Positions 48,170 to 60,090 of a stretch of DNA of 64,000 bases are shown here, in pieces (positions within the stretch are counted from its first letter, which is position 1; each line of letters begins with the position of its first letter). This DNA comes from Eucommia ulmoides. Its lineage: Eukaryota; Streptophyta; Magnoliopsida; Garryales; Eucommiaceae. The translations under genes were made by a program, and so were the position numbers. The stretch spans positions 62,001-126,000 of the forward strand of contig JAENRU010000500.1 in NCBI GenBank assembly GCA_016647705.1, in the 5' to 3' direction. The notes under the pieces are model-generated. The model ran no database searches and was not told where the DNA came from. It saw nothing but the letters and a program-made list of their open reading frames with translations.

Positions 48170-49739
48170 CGTCCGCTTAGGCAGTGACGGTTTTGCCTAG
48201 GCGGTGGCCGTTTCGCTTAGGCGGTGGGCAGCAGTAAGCAAAAATTAAAGAATTCGTGAGGAGATCGATAACTAATTCGGAGCGGGTGACGTTTCTCATT
48301 AAAATTTCATGATTTGTTAATTTAATTACTAACGTCGAAATTGTCGAAATGATAAAAAACAAATAATGAGACCGTTTATATGAACAAAGTTTATATAGTA
48401 AACCATAACGGCACGATGTTAATTAAATGAAAATATTCCAAAAGGAAACGCCGAGAATAGGAAATTATGAAAATGAGGATTTCATAGCATGGTTAGATTA
48501 TTTCTACATAAAATATTAATTTAGGTTCTGTCACAAATAGGTTCACAATTATCGGAAGTTCGGTAGCGGATAGTCGGTGGAGCTTTTAAGAGCGGAATAT
48601 CAGGTGAGTGTATTGTCTTCTTGCCAAATCTATTTTCAAATATACGATGGAAAATGTGTTTACTTAAAAACTGAATGCATCTATAACTTATATGGATCAA
48701 GCGGTTTTGGGTGATTTGGAAATGTGGTTTTAGCTGGTTTTTAAAGATAATAGAAAAAAATGATTTGTTAAATCTAATTGGTTTTAAAAGACGATGAAAA
48801 AATGATATTTGGATTAAATCGGTTTTAGAGATAGATGTTGATATTATTGATTGGTAGTTTGATGATGTTGTTATTGTTTTGTCGATACTATTAATTTTAT
48901 CTGCTTCGGCAGAGCGTTAATGTTTTCTATTGAGTTGGTGTTGTTGAGATGGAGATGAGTTGTTGTTGTTGAGGTGGAGATGAGTTGTTGTTATGGTGGT
49001 GAGGTGAACATTGGTGGTGGATTTTCACCCGTCTGGCTTAGTCCAGCGGAGCGGTGTTTCACCCGTCTGGCACAGTCCAGCGGAGCATTGTTATATCCTG
49101 CTTGGAAGGCATATCCTATGGGATACGGTATCATTGCAACTCCCGCTCGTGAGGTTAAAACGATCACTATGGCTTAGCCGGTGGGTATGGGGTTGAGATG
49201 TGTGTCTGAGATGTGGTGTTTTACTTGTATTGGGTGATATATTATTTAGTATGGTGATTGGTATGATTTTATACTGAATGTAACTTATTTATATCACTTT
49301 ATTTTCACTGCTTATATACTGAAGATTTTACCAGCTGTGTGATGTTTATATATTTACGCTTGATCCATTTAAATGTTGTATTATTATTATGTAGAAAATG
49401 ATTTTTTACTAAGAAGGCAGTACCCTCGCAGGTGGAACAGTTAGGAGTCGGTCCCCTACTGGCACTAGATAGAGTCCTACGATGGAGTCGAGTGTAAGTT
49501 TTGAGTTGAGCTGTCTGGGGTGAATCTATGAGAGGTTTATGATTTTTTTTTTGTTGTTCCTATATTTGGGGATGGGTATATCCCCATAGTAGATAAATTT
49601 GTATATGGATATTTATATTTTTGGTGCGATATAGTTGGTATGTACTTTGTTGTTATGTGTGTTGGTTTGGCGTTCAAGTTATGTCGTGTTGTCGTCACGC
49701 CGGCCCTGGGATGACGGGTGTCCGGGACGGGTCGTGACA
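48170..49739 (+). mobile_element. Distal half of a LARD-related LTR (copy 2)
   Basis: Paralogous to 9450-11071 and ending GGGACGGGTCGTGACA at 49739 against copia CTAGACG. Starts with three short repeats of the type TTAGGCGGTGGC. Confidence 0.7.
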
Positions 49740-51349
49740 CTAGACGTAGTAAGTGGGCTAAGACAGTAAAGTCATTTGGTCCTGACTTTTTTACCTATAT
49801 GGTAGAAGGTGATCCTAAGAGTTTTAAGGAGGCGTTGTTAACTCCTGAAGCACTATTTTGGAAAGAAACTGTAAACAGTGAAATAAAATCTATCTTGCAA
49901 AACCATACATGGAAACTAGTGGATCTTCCATCTGGTTTCAAACCCCTTGGGTGTAAATGGATCTTCAAAAAGAATATGAAAGCAGATAGATCAATTAATA
50001 AATATAAAGTTAGACTTGTAGCTAAAGGTTACAAGCAAAGAGAATGTGTTGATTACTTTGACACGTACTTACCGGTTACTAGAATAACATCCATTAGAAT
50101 GTTGATAACCATAGCAGCTATACATAATCTTGAAATATATCAAATTGATGTTAAGACAGTTTTCCTAAATGCTGATGAGGAAATCTACGTGGAACAACCT
50201 GAAGGGTTTGTTGTTTCTGGAAAAGTGAACAAAGTTTGTAGACTTTTTAAGTCTTTATATGGACTTAATCAAGCACTAAAATAGTGGCATGAAAAATTTA
50301 ACAAATTTATGATGTCAAATAGATTTAAAATCAATTAATGTGACAAATGTGTCTACATAAAACATAATAAATCCGAATATGTCATCATATGCCTTTATGT
50401 AGATGACATGCTAATTATTGGTAGCAACAATGACATCATTAAGTCTACCAAAAAGATGTTAACCAGTAAGTTTGATATGAAAGATTTAGATGTTGCTGAT
50501 GTAATTCTAGAAATTAAAATTTCTAGATCTACTGAAGGACTACTATTATCGCAATCTCATTATATTGAGAAGATACTTGAGAAATTCAACAAGTATGATA
50601 CTAACCTAGCTAAAACAATTATTGATGTGAATTGTCATTTGACTAAGAATACTGATGAAAATATCTCCCAATTAGAGTATACTCGTATAATAGGCAGTCT
50701 AATGTACTTAATGAATTGTACTAGACCTAATATTGTCTACAAGGTGAACAGACTGAGTAGATATACTAGCAACCCAAGACACGAACACTAGAATGCGATA
50801 GTTAGGGTACTTAGATATTTAAGGTATATCCTAAATTATGGATTGCATTACACCAAATATCCAGATGTACTTGAAGGTTACAGTGATGCTAATGGAATAA
50901 CGGATTGTAAAGATACTAAATCCACAAGTGGATACATCTTTACACTTGGAGGAGGAGCTGTCTCATAGAAATCTTCCAAGCAGACGTGTATTGCAAGGTC
51001 TATAATGGAATCTAAGTTTATTGCTTTAGACAAAGCAAGTGTTGAAGCAGAATGGCTTCGTCAATTTTTAGAAGATATTCCAATATGGACGAAACCTATG
51101 CCAGCTATTTGTATACATTGTGATAGCCAATCTGCAATTAGTAGGGCACAGAGTAGTATGTATGATAGTAAATCTCGACATATACGACGTAGACATAATA
51201 CCGTTAGACATTTACTCTCAAATGGACTTATCACAATTGACTGCGTGAAGTCAAAAGATAATATTGCGGATCCACTAACCAAAGGGTTAACTAGAAAGAG
51301 AGTATACTGCTCATCGAGGGGAATGGGTTTAAAACCTACAACTAAATAG
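49740..51349 (+). pseudogene. Ty1/copia pol remnant: RT and RNase H (copy 2)
   Basis: Same truncation and junction as copy 1. RT begins at RRSKWAKTVKSFGPDF; the catalytic YVDDML is at about 50396-50413; RNase H has GYSDAN and ends SKDNIADPLTK. The Trp codon that is a stop at 11290 in copy 1 is intact here. Stops are at 50282-50284 (TAG, Gln in copy 1), about 50336 (TAA), about 50789 (TAG) and 50966-50968 (TAG, shared with copy 1). A 6-bp in-frame deletion removes two codons near 50173. Dead copy. Confidence 0.9.
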
Positions 51350-51930
51350 TCACCTTAGTGGAAACCCAACCTAGTTGACTGGAGATCCCAAGATCTAGGT
51401 TCAAAGGGACAACTTAATTATGTGTAGACTAAGTAATCATTGGAAGACTTTAAGTCTTATACCCATTCTTATGGTGAACCAGTGATAAATATAAGTATTG
51501 AGGATAAACTTTGCTTTTAATGATTCCTATAGCTTGAAAAATTCAAGTAGGGTATACAGGATACTCTTGATAGGTTAATCACCTAGATGAGTGAAGAACA
51601 AGGTTGGTTCTATAAGAATGAGAAGGCTAAATTCTCTAAAGCACTCATTGAAACACTAGGATGTTCAAGGCAAAAATGAACACAACTACAGAACTGACTG
51701 TGTCAGGAAGTATCTGTGTGAATTCTATTATCTTGGTTTACACAAACGGCTGAACAGTTCAAGACATCGCGTTTATTGGTTAGCCAAGTAAATCCGATAG
51801 TCTTTCACTAGAGAAGGTTCAAGGTCAAAAACTATCTATCTCGATGCAGTTACTTTCTATTTGAACTCTCTATAGTGTGTCAACATTGCATATGTACATA
51901 TATCCAATTAATCTCATTCATGTGGAGAAT
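51350..51930 (+). other. Copia 3' untranslated region and polypurine tract (copy 2)
   Basis: Matches 12688-13268. The purine tract is GTGGAGAAT here, one change from copy 1. Confidence 0.65.
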
Positions 51931-53213
51931 TGTTAGAATTTTTGGCTATTTTAATTAATTAATTAAAGTGAGACCCATTAATTAATTTAATCGGGTTATT
52001 ATTCTGTTGCGTTCCTCCTCATTTGAGGATCAACGTAGTATATTTATATGTCAAAAATAATTAAGCTTTGAATGAAATTTTAATTCTCAAAGGAACCCAT
52101 TTGAGATTGGTTGAAGATATAAATTATTAAATTATCCCACATTACTTGGGAAGGGGATGACTTATCCCACATTGCTTAGAAATGAAGAATTTGAGTTGTA
52201 AGGTATAGTTATCCTGCATTGGTTGTGGAGAAGAAACTCAAACTTGTATCAACTTATATATTGATAACAAAGTCACTAACCATTAAACCTTCAAACTCAA
52301 ATTAAGTTGGGTCGGGTTTGGGTTGGGACAATCCAAACCATATTTGGATCAGGTTTGGATCGGGTTCGAGTTGGGCCAGATCTGGGTCGGGCTAGATCTT
52401 GATCAGCCAGAATAGTTTATAATTTAATTAGTGGCAGTTAATTAACTACTTAACCGTTAATTTTAAATTAGCACCAAAGAATAAACATGAAGGTTCATTA
52501 GGTGATTGTTTGCGTTAACGTTAACGCGAACATGTGTCTTGCTAAAGTTGGCGACCGTTCACGTTAATATTAACGCGAACAGATGTCTTTCCAAAGTTGC
52601 ATTCATTCAATGGTGGCTTTTGGTCTTCTATAAATAGGAGAATTCTCATTCATTTAAAAAAAAAAGTTTGATTCATAATATTATCACTTCATATCACCAG
52701 CAAATCACACATTATTTAAAATTTTATGAGAGTTCAAGCATAAGTCTAGTTCGCCGAAGTTTTTAGTTTCAAGTGTTTGTACTAAAAACTTGAAGATCAT
52801 TGTACCTTGAGAGGTTGACGTCAATTCAACCATTAGCACCAGTGTAGGGGCGTGAATCTACTTTAAAGGCATAGAGTCAAACTCTAACCTCGATCTACTT
52901 CAATTCAATTCATTATTTGAACATCCGAGTAAGTTTTTATATAAAGTTTAAAACACTGTTTCTATTACGTTATTTCTGTTGCGTTAACGTTAATACATTC
53001 TATTACTGCTACTTTATATTTTTTGTTTGTTAACATTAACATCACGTTTCTGGTTTAATATACACTTAGATTGCTTCACAGAATTTTTATAATTTGTTTT
53101 TAATGTCCATACTTGATTAATTAATATTCACATTAATATTATTTAGTAATTAATAATTTTATTCCATGATTATTTAAATATTTATCTTGAAATTTCAGCA
53201 ATTTTCACCAACA
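51931..53213 (+). mobile_element. Complete copia 3' LTR, LARD-free
   Basis: 1283 bp from TGTTAGAATTTTTGG to CACCAACA. It is the uninterrupted paralogue of 13269-14163 plus 1126-1511. At 52810-52822 (GAGGTTGACGTCAATTC) it shows the empty LARD target site, where filled copies have GCAGA on each side. It crosses the boundary from unit 2 into unit 3. Confidence 0.85.
52508..52636 (+). promoter_or_regulatory. Copia LTR paired palindromes and TATA box (copy 2)
   Basis: 24-bp palindromes at 52508-52531 (centre GTTAACGTTAAC) and 52557-52580 (centre GTTAATATTAAC), then TATAAATA at 52629-52636. Changes relative to copy 1 lie at the centre; flanking half-sites are kept. Confidence 0.5.
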
Positions 53214-53811
53214 AATTGTAACAAAATCAACCAGCACGATCACAATAAAAAGCAACCCTAATTATGTGAAAGATCATGAATACTAACCAAATTTAACCTT
53301 ATCTACTACTACAAGTAAATCCAACATACGCCTTGTCTAAAACAAAGAAAGTCGTAATAGAGGCCTAGAAACGTCCCACTATGAAAACAAAGATAAAGTA
53401 GCCCAGCCACCCAAAACGCAAACGATTTTTTCTTCCCACATTTTTTTGGGAGAAAAGTTCCAAGGATGATTCTAACCCTTTAATCAGAGAAACAATCTCG
53501 TCGATTTCGTCTAAGATACTCAATTTGGGCACATTAAAACCCCTCAGCATGCATGAAGCACCCAAACTAAGCTTCTCAAAAATGTCTCTTTGATTACTAA
53601 TCTATTTTAAAATGCAGATTTGTAGAAGCCCCCGATGGTAGTGATGGAGAAAGAGAGAGAGAAAGAGATATCGATCCAATCGTTTATTCATAAATAAAAT
53701 GATACAACATATTTATTGAATCCCATATAAATACTAATAATAGCACATTGTTTATATTTAGAAACACACATAAACATTGAACAACCTGTGGTTGATCGCA
53801 AACACTAGTAA
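53214..53811. other. Unit spacer between copia LTR and defensin D5
   Basis: Paralogous to 1512-2103. No supported gene; the open frame 53565-53365 (minus) is discussed under rejected items. Confidence 0.5.
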
Positions 53812-53863
53812 TTTATTCTTGGCAAACATTTGGGTACCCAAATATATATAGATAGTGATTTAA

Positions 53864-54721
53864 CTAATGTTTGCAGTAGAAGTAGCAGTAGCAAGCGTAT
53901 TTCCAGGAATGGCCATAGTATTGCTTCTTGCAAACACCGTATTTGTAGCCGTAGGATTTGCACTTCGGGCTGCAGTAGCTGCATGGCCCGTTCCACCCCT
54001 TCAACACCTTGTAGCAAAGCTTAGGTTTCCCTTGTGCTTCAACCATTTGCATCTCTGCATCAATTCGATAACAAAATAAACCATTTATATAAATACTAGG
54101 CCAATGTGTTGGAATGTTTTTATGGGTTAATATTAATTGAATTAATTGTTTTACAAAAACGGGTTAATAGATAGTTTATTATTTAAGCAGCCCAAATAAT
54201 CAATGATTATATTTTGATTTGAGCTGTGGCATCTTTTATGTAGAAACTCAGTTAAATGGCAAGTGTAGGTTTAGGGTTTCGTTGAAGTCCGTTATGGGAG
54301 GGCCCAACGAGAAACCCTAGTATATATAACTAGGTTCTCTCCCTAATCTAGATTAAAGAGTTCTTTTTTCCCCATTGATAGCCGTCACCACAATATCCTA
54401 GATCATAGGAAGGAAGACCTAGTATGTATTCCGCCGCGACAGTTCAATCTCCTACAATGACCGAGACATGTACGCATTAAATTATCATTTTTTATTGTTG
54501 TGTCCTAATATTTAGGTATACTTTAGTTTATTGATTAATTCCGTATTATTGTGATTATTCCAACACAATGAATAGTATAACTTGAAGCACAAGGTACTAA
54601 TATATAATGAAAAGAAGTTAAAATTAGAATTAAAATAGCACCCACCATAAGCTGGGAAGACAAGGAGGAAGCAGAAGAAAAGAGCAAGGAAAGTTGCATA
54701 GCTGATTACAGACTTAGCCAT
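53864..54721 (-). CDS. Defensin-like peptide D5, two exons (54721-54646, 54054-53864)
   Basis: 88-residue predicted secreted peptide, paralogue of D1. Signal-peptide exon identical in layout (25 codons plus one base, donor G|GTGGGT). Exon 2 starts after GATGCAG and ends in His and TAG. The eight Cys keep the defensin-like spacing. It differs from D1 by Val for Met two residues after Cys 1 and Ala for Val before Cys 6. Like D1 it has SPK between Cys 3 and 4 and a Phe in the C-terminal CYC-YFY-C motif. The divergent partner is D6, 1.58 kb away. The intron (591 bp) contains the shared solo LTR. Candidate polyadenylation hexamer at 53812-53817. Confidence 0.85.
54107..54565 (+). mobile_element. 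Solo LTR inside the D5 intron
   Basis: TGTTGGAATG...CCAACA with perfect CAATG target copies at 54102-54106 and 54566-54570. About 20 bp shorter than in D1 because of a deletion near its 3' end. Confidence 0.85.
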
Positions 54722-54789
54722 CTTCTTTATCTGATCTAATTTGATTGTTGTATATGTTTGTGTGAGATTATTGTGATAACAGTGGATCA

Positions 54790-54797
54790 TACTTATA
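54790..54797 (-). promoter_or_regulatory. TATA box of defensin D5
   Basis: TATAAGTA, 69-76 bp upstream of the ATG; same variant as in D1. Confidence 0.6.
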
Positions 54798-56229
54798 GCC
54801 CAAAGAGAGAGGGAGAGAGAAGGTCATTCCCATGCTCTAATTGATTTCTTAATGTTGCTTGAATTGGCCACAAGTGTGAGCCAATTCAACTTCATTTTTC
54901 TTAACCAACTACTTAATCAACACTAATTAAGATGACATATATGGGGATTAAGTCAAATGTACGAATTTATCAAAAGTACGATTATCATAAAATATGGAGA
55001 ATCATGTCTTTATTTTGCAGTAGAATGCCATTAATTCTGAACACCTGCACTTTGATCTCCCATGGTATTAGAGTTGAAGCTGCCAATTTGCCCCTCCTCT
55101 CGCTCTTGTGCTCAAATTTTTCAAACAAGTCGGGGGTTAAATATTTCTTAATCATTCTCCTACTAAATCTTCCGTGCAAATCGGGAAGGACACTTAAGGA
55201 CGGGTGTTAAATTTGTATTCCACATCGGTTAATTATAATTTGTAATATAACATATTTATATACATATATTTTATACTGATATTAATATGTCCAAACACAG
55301 ACAAAAAATAGAGATAACTAGGTAAGCAAAATATGGGATATGGCCTATGGGTATCTTCTCCAAAAAGTAGCTAGCTTGTGTAGGTGAACCCAATTAAACT
55401 AAAAAAATTAAAAATATAATATTAATTAAGGGTACTCACCACCCAATTTAATTGAACTTACCGAATGAACCCAATCTTATTTCGATGAACAGAGAGATTT
55501 TACAAATATGGCCGGATTTGTCCCTATTGAGGTGTCGTTACCTTTTATTCCAGACTAGTCAAATATTTTCCTATACGTTTCATAAATTGGCAGAACGATT
55601 ACTTGGAAAAACACTTCTAAACTATCACATATTTCTCCCTCACCAATTTATCATCCTTTTATACAAGAATGATCAACATGTCGCTGTAATTACTTGGCCA
55701 TATTGAACTTTACATAATTTATTGAATTCAACACAATCAATAACTAATTTCAAATTTCATACATAACTTATAATGTTGAATTCAACATGAGTTATATCTC
55801 TTTCATGAAAAAAAAATTGAAATGTCATTTTAAACTTTTAAAACAGACGATCATAATTGAGTAATTTAACCATGCAAAAAAAAAAATTGATTTATTGTGT
55901 AATTACTTGTAAGAGTTTTTAGTATAATTAATTATGGTAATTTTTTTTTTTCGGGAATAGATATTTTGAAAATATTTTCATTACCTTTATTTACGGTAAA
56001 AACCCATTTTTTGATTAGTTCCAGCATTAGACTTTTGATTAGTGCGTACACATGACTTCATTCCATTATGTCATCGTCATAATTAACTTATTCAATTAGT
56101 GTTGATTTCAAGTTGATTAATTAGTTAAAAAATGAAGTTGAATCGGCTCTCAGTTGTGGCCAATTCAAACAACATTAAGAAATCAATTAGAGCATGGAAA
56201 TGGTCTTCTCTCTCTCTCTCTCTTTGGGC
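54798..56229. promoter_or_regulatory. Shared upstream region of head-to-head defensins D5 and D6
   Basis: Paralogous to 3106-4679. No gene supported. Conserved pieces include ATCCACCATTATCAC near both leaders (inverted) and ATTAATTAGTTAAAAAATG. A segment around 4320-4440 in unit 1 is missing here. Confidence 0.45.
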
Positions 56230-56237
56230 TATAAATA
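56230..56237 (+). promoter_or_regulatory. TATA box of defensin D6
   Basis: TATAAATA after a CT-rich tract, 69-76 bp upstream of the ATG. Confidence 0.6.
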
Positions 56238-56305
56238 TGATCCACCATTATCACAATAATCTCACACAAACATATACCATAATCAGATCAGATCAGATAA
56301 AGAAT

Positions 56306-57188
56306 ATGGCTAAGTCTGTAATCAGCTATGCAACTTTCCTTGTCCTTTTCTTCTGCTTCCTCCTTGTCTTCCCAGCTTATGGTGGGTGCTATTCTAATTC
56401 TAACTTCTTTTCATTATATGTTAGTACCTTGTGCTTCAAGTTATACTATTCACTGTGTTGGAATATTTCATGTTGATTATATCTCATAATTACAATAATA
56501 CGGAATTAATCAATAAACTAAAGCGTACATGATTATTAGGACATAATAATAAAGAATGGTAATCGAATGCGTACCTGTCTCGGCCATTGCAGGAGATTGA
56601 ACTGTCGCATCGGAATACACACTAGGTTTTCCTCCCTATGATCTAAATTATTGTGGTGGTGACTCTCAATGAAAAAAAAAAAAAAAACTCTCTTAATTTA
56701 GATTAGAGAGGGGACCTAGTTATATATACGAGAGTTTCTCGTTGGGCCCTCCCATAACGTGCTTTAATGAAATTCTAAACTTACACTTGTCACTTAACTG
56801 AGCTTTTACATAAAAGACGCCACAACCCAAATCAAAATATGATCACTGATTATTTGGGCTGCTTAAATAATAGACAATCCATTAATCCGTTTTTATAAAA
56901 CAATTAATTTAATTAATGTTAGTCCATAAAAATATTCAAACACGTTGGCCTAGTATTTATATAAATGGTTTATTTTGTTATCGAATTGATGCAGAGATGC
57001 AAATGGTTGAAGCACATGGAAAACCTAAACTTTGCTACAAGATGTTGAAGGGATGGAACGGCCCCTGCAGCTACTGCTACCAGAGCTGCAAATCCTACGG
57101 CTACAAATACGGCGTCTGCAGGAAGCAATACTACAGCCATTACTGGAAATACTTTTGCTACTGCTACTACTACTGCAAACACCACTAA
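56306..57188 (+). CDS. Defensin-like peptide D6, two exons (56306-56381, 56995-57188)
   Basis: 89-residue predicted secreted peptide. Exon 1 encodes the signal peptide; donor G|GTGGGT at 56382; acceptor GATGCAG at 56994. Exon 2 is almost identical to D3. In the mature part it has Arg for Lys after Cys 5 and Ser for Gly in the following loop; all eight Cys and the Tyr-rich segments are intact. It ends in two His. It is the intact equivalent of D2 and the divergent partner of D5. The intron is 613 bp with the solo LTR. Candidate polyadenylation hexamer at 57309-57314, just after the AT microsatellite. Confidence 0.85.
56456..56942 (-). mobile_element. Solo LTR inside the D6 intron
   Basis: TGTTGG...CAAACA with degraded target copies CACTG (56451-56455) and CGTTG (56943-56947), both one or two changes from CATTG. 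Confidence 0.8.
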
Positions 57189-57203
57189 AATCCCCATAAT
57201 ATG

Positions 57204-57205
<2 letters not shown>

Positions 57206-57278
<73 letters not shown>
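57206..57278. repeat. (AT)n microsatellite downstream of D6
   Basis: About 73 bp of alternating AT after the D6 stop, followed by GGGTAATATTACCC. Confidence 0.9.
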
Positions 57279-57281
<3 letters not shown>

Positions 57282-57605
57282 GGTAATATTACCCAAATGT
57301 TTGCCAAAAATAAAGCACTAGTGCCTAAAAATAAAGTACTAGTGCCAAAAATAAAGTACTAGTGTCTACAAACAACCAACGGTTGTTCAAGTTTATGTGT
57401 GTAATAAGTGAAAAGGAAATGTGTGGTGTCTAAGTTAAAAAAAATGTGTTGTTTTTATCTTTGAGTATGATATGGTTTGATGTAAAAACTTACAATAACC
57501 TCTTCTCATTTTGAAAATATCAATGACACTCCAAGTAAATGACTTTAAAGTATTTTATCAATGGGTAATTCGGTAATGGGTTCCAAAACCTATACATTAA
57601 ATAAA
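57279..57605. other. D6 downstream spacer
   Basis: Matches 25169-25900 but with the part equivalent to 25440-25480 and a duplicated stretch missing. No gene. Confidence 0.5.
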
Positions 57606-57841
57606 AGGAATAATTGTACTTTATCTCCCTATAGTTTGGCCAATTTACACTTACTTTCCTATAGTTTCAAAATTGCCACTTATCCTCCTGTGGTAAAATA
57701 TTTGGTGCACTTACCCCCCCTACATCAAGGGGATAAGTGATTTGAAAATCTGACCACAGGGGAGGTAAGTGTTGATTTTCAAACTATAGGGGGTAAAATG
57801 AAAATTGACCAAACTATAGGGGGTAAAGTGTAATTAACCCT
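57606..57841. mobile_element. Hairpin MITE M3
   Basis: AGGAATAATTGTACTTTA...TAAAGTGTAATTAACCCT, long inverted halves, flanked by AAATAAA (57599-57605, 57842-57848). Confidence 0.75.
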
Positions 57842-58319
57842 AAATAAAATTATTCACACTTTACTTCTTTGGAAAAAGAAAAATCAAATTTAGAAAATTT
57901 GTTTGAAAAAAGAAAAATCAAATTCAGAAAATATATAATATTCCATAACGAAAATGCCCCACAATTATTTATTTTTTACAGAATAAAAACTCATCGCCAC
58001 AACAACCATTCACCATCACAAGGAATGTTCATTATTACCATAATTTTTTTACTGAGCCATAATCATTGTCAACCACCACAAAAAATATTCATTGTCGCCA
58101 CCGTCACAACAAACATTCATTATTACCACAACCAGTACCGTCTACCACCACAGCAAATATTTCACTACACCACCACCACTACTATAAACATTATTCACTA
58201 CTATCGTCATTGCCACCACCTTCACACCATATCAAATAATTGAAAAATCAACAAAAGGTAATAAAAAACATACAACGGAAAATACCTATAAATTTAGTTT
58301 TAACATAAATTTAAAAAAA
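57842..58319. other. AT-rich spacer with CCACCACAA repeats (third copy)
   Basis: Paralogous to 26139-26617. No gene. Confidence 0.5.
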
Positions 58320-60090
58320 GAGAAAAATACCGGAAGGACCCAAAAATACCATCAAATTACCGGTTAAACCCACTAATTAGATAATAAACCAAGAAATCCC
58401 AAGTTACATATTATTTGCACAATGCAGTCCCAAAAATCTAATTTATATATTTTCCATTGACATATTTGCCCTTACAGTATATGCAGCATTAATGTTTCTT
58501 TAATAAGGATTGAGAGTTTCCATATTCAATAAAATCATTTTATTAAAATGAAAATAATTATTATTGTACATATTTTTTTTTTACAATTTAATTATATATT
58601 CAAATTCATCTAAACAAGATCTTTAAAACAATATCTAATTCACTATTTTTTTTCATTAGTTTTCAGCTTTCATATTCATGTTACATGTAACATGATATTT
58701 CAAGAATTTTTGAATGTTACATGTAATAAGGTATAGTTATCAACTTTTTTTTGGGGGTGGGGGGTTGATATTGAGTTGGTTTTAATGTAACATGCAACAT
58801 TAATTTTACATGTAACATTAATGATACGAAATTCATCATAACCTTTTTGAATGTTACATGTAACATTCGTGTGTATCATGTTAAATATGTCCAAAAAATA
58901 TGATTAACTAGTTTCAGTTTTCACATTCATATCACATGTAACATGATATTTTCAGTATATGCGGCAATAAAATTTCTTTAATAAGAATTGAGAGTTTTCA
59001 TATTTAACAAAATTATTTTATTAAAATGAAAATAACTATTATTGTACACATTTTTTTTACAATTTAATTATATATTCAGATTTGTCTAAATAAGATCTTT
59101 AAAACAATATCCAATTCACTATTTTTTTTCATTAATTCCAGTTTTCACATTCATGTTACATGTAACATGATACTTTCAAAATTTTGAACGTTACATGTAA
59201 CAAGGTGTAGTTATTAACTTTTTTGAGGGGTTTGATGTTGGGTTGGTTTTAATATTACATGTAACATTAATGTTAAATATGTCCAAAACATTCGTGTGCA
59301 TCATGTTAAATATGTCCAAAAAATGTAATTAACTAATTTCACTTTTCACATTCATGTTATATGTAACATGATATTTTCAGAATTTTTGAATGTTTACATG
59401 TAATAAAGTATAGTTACCACATTTTTGGGGGGGATTTGATGTTGGGTTGATTTTAATGTTACATGCAACATTGATGTTACATGTAACATTAACATTAATG
59501 ATACGAAATATATCATAACATTTTTGAATGTTACATGTAACATTCATGTGCATCATGTTAAATATGTCCAAAAATGTGATTAACTAGTTTCAGTTTTCAC
59601 ATTCATATTACATGTAACCTGATATTTCCAGAATTTTTGAATATTACATGTAGCAAAGTGTAGGTACTAACTTCTTTTGGGGAGTCTGATGTTAGGTTGG
59701 TTTTAATGTTACATGTAACATTAATGATATGAAATTTATCATAATCTTTTTGAATGTTACATGTAACATTTGTGTGAATCATGTTAAACATATCCAAAAA
59801 ATATGATTAACATCTCATTTAAAAGAGAATAAAATGAATATTTTTGTTTTGCAATTTTTAATTTTTTTTTCACATGGAAATCTGAGGAAAAAACGAAGTA
59901 AATTGTGCACATGAATATTAGTATTGTTTACCAAATTTAGCTCCGCTATATAAGGAGTCTACATTGCCGCATATAATGGAAGGGGTATTTCTGTCACAAA
60001 AATAGCAAAATGACTACTGGGTGCACATGAATATTAGTAGCTTTATTTGGTAGTTTTGCCCGCAATTTGGGACCGTTCAGTCAGCGCCCC
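58320..60090. mobile_element. Palindrome-array element P3
   Basis: 1.77 kb with 9-bp target copies TTAAAAAAA (58311-58319, 60091-60099); same ends and internal units as P1 and P2. Several of its palindromes have single changes (ATATCACATGTAACATG, ATGTTATATGTAACATG). Confidence 0.65.
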
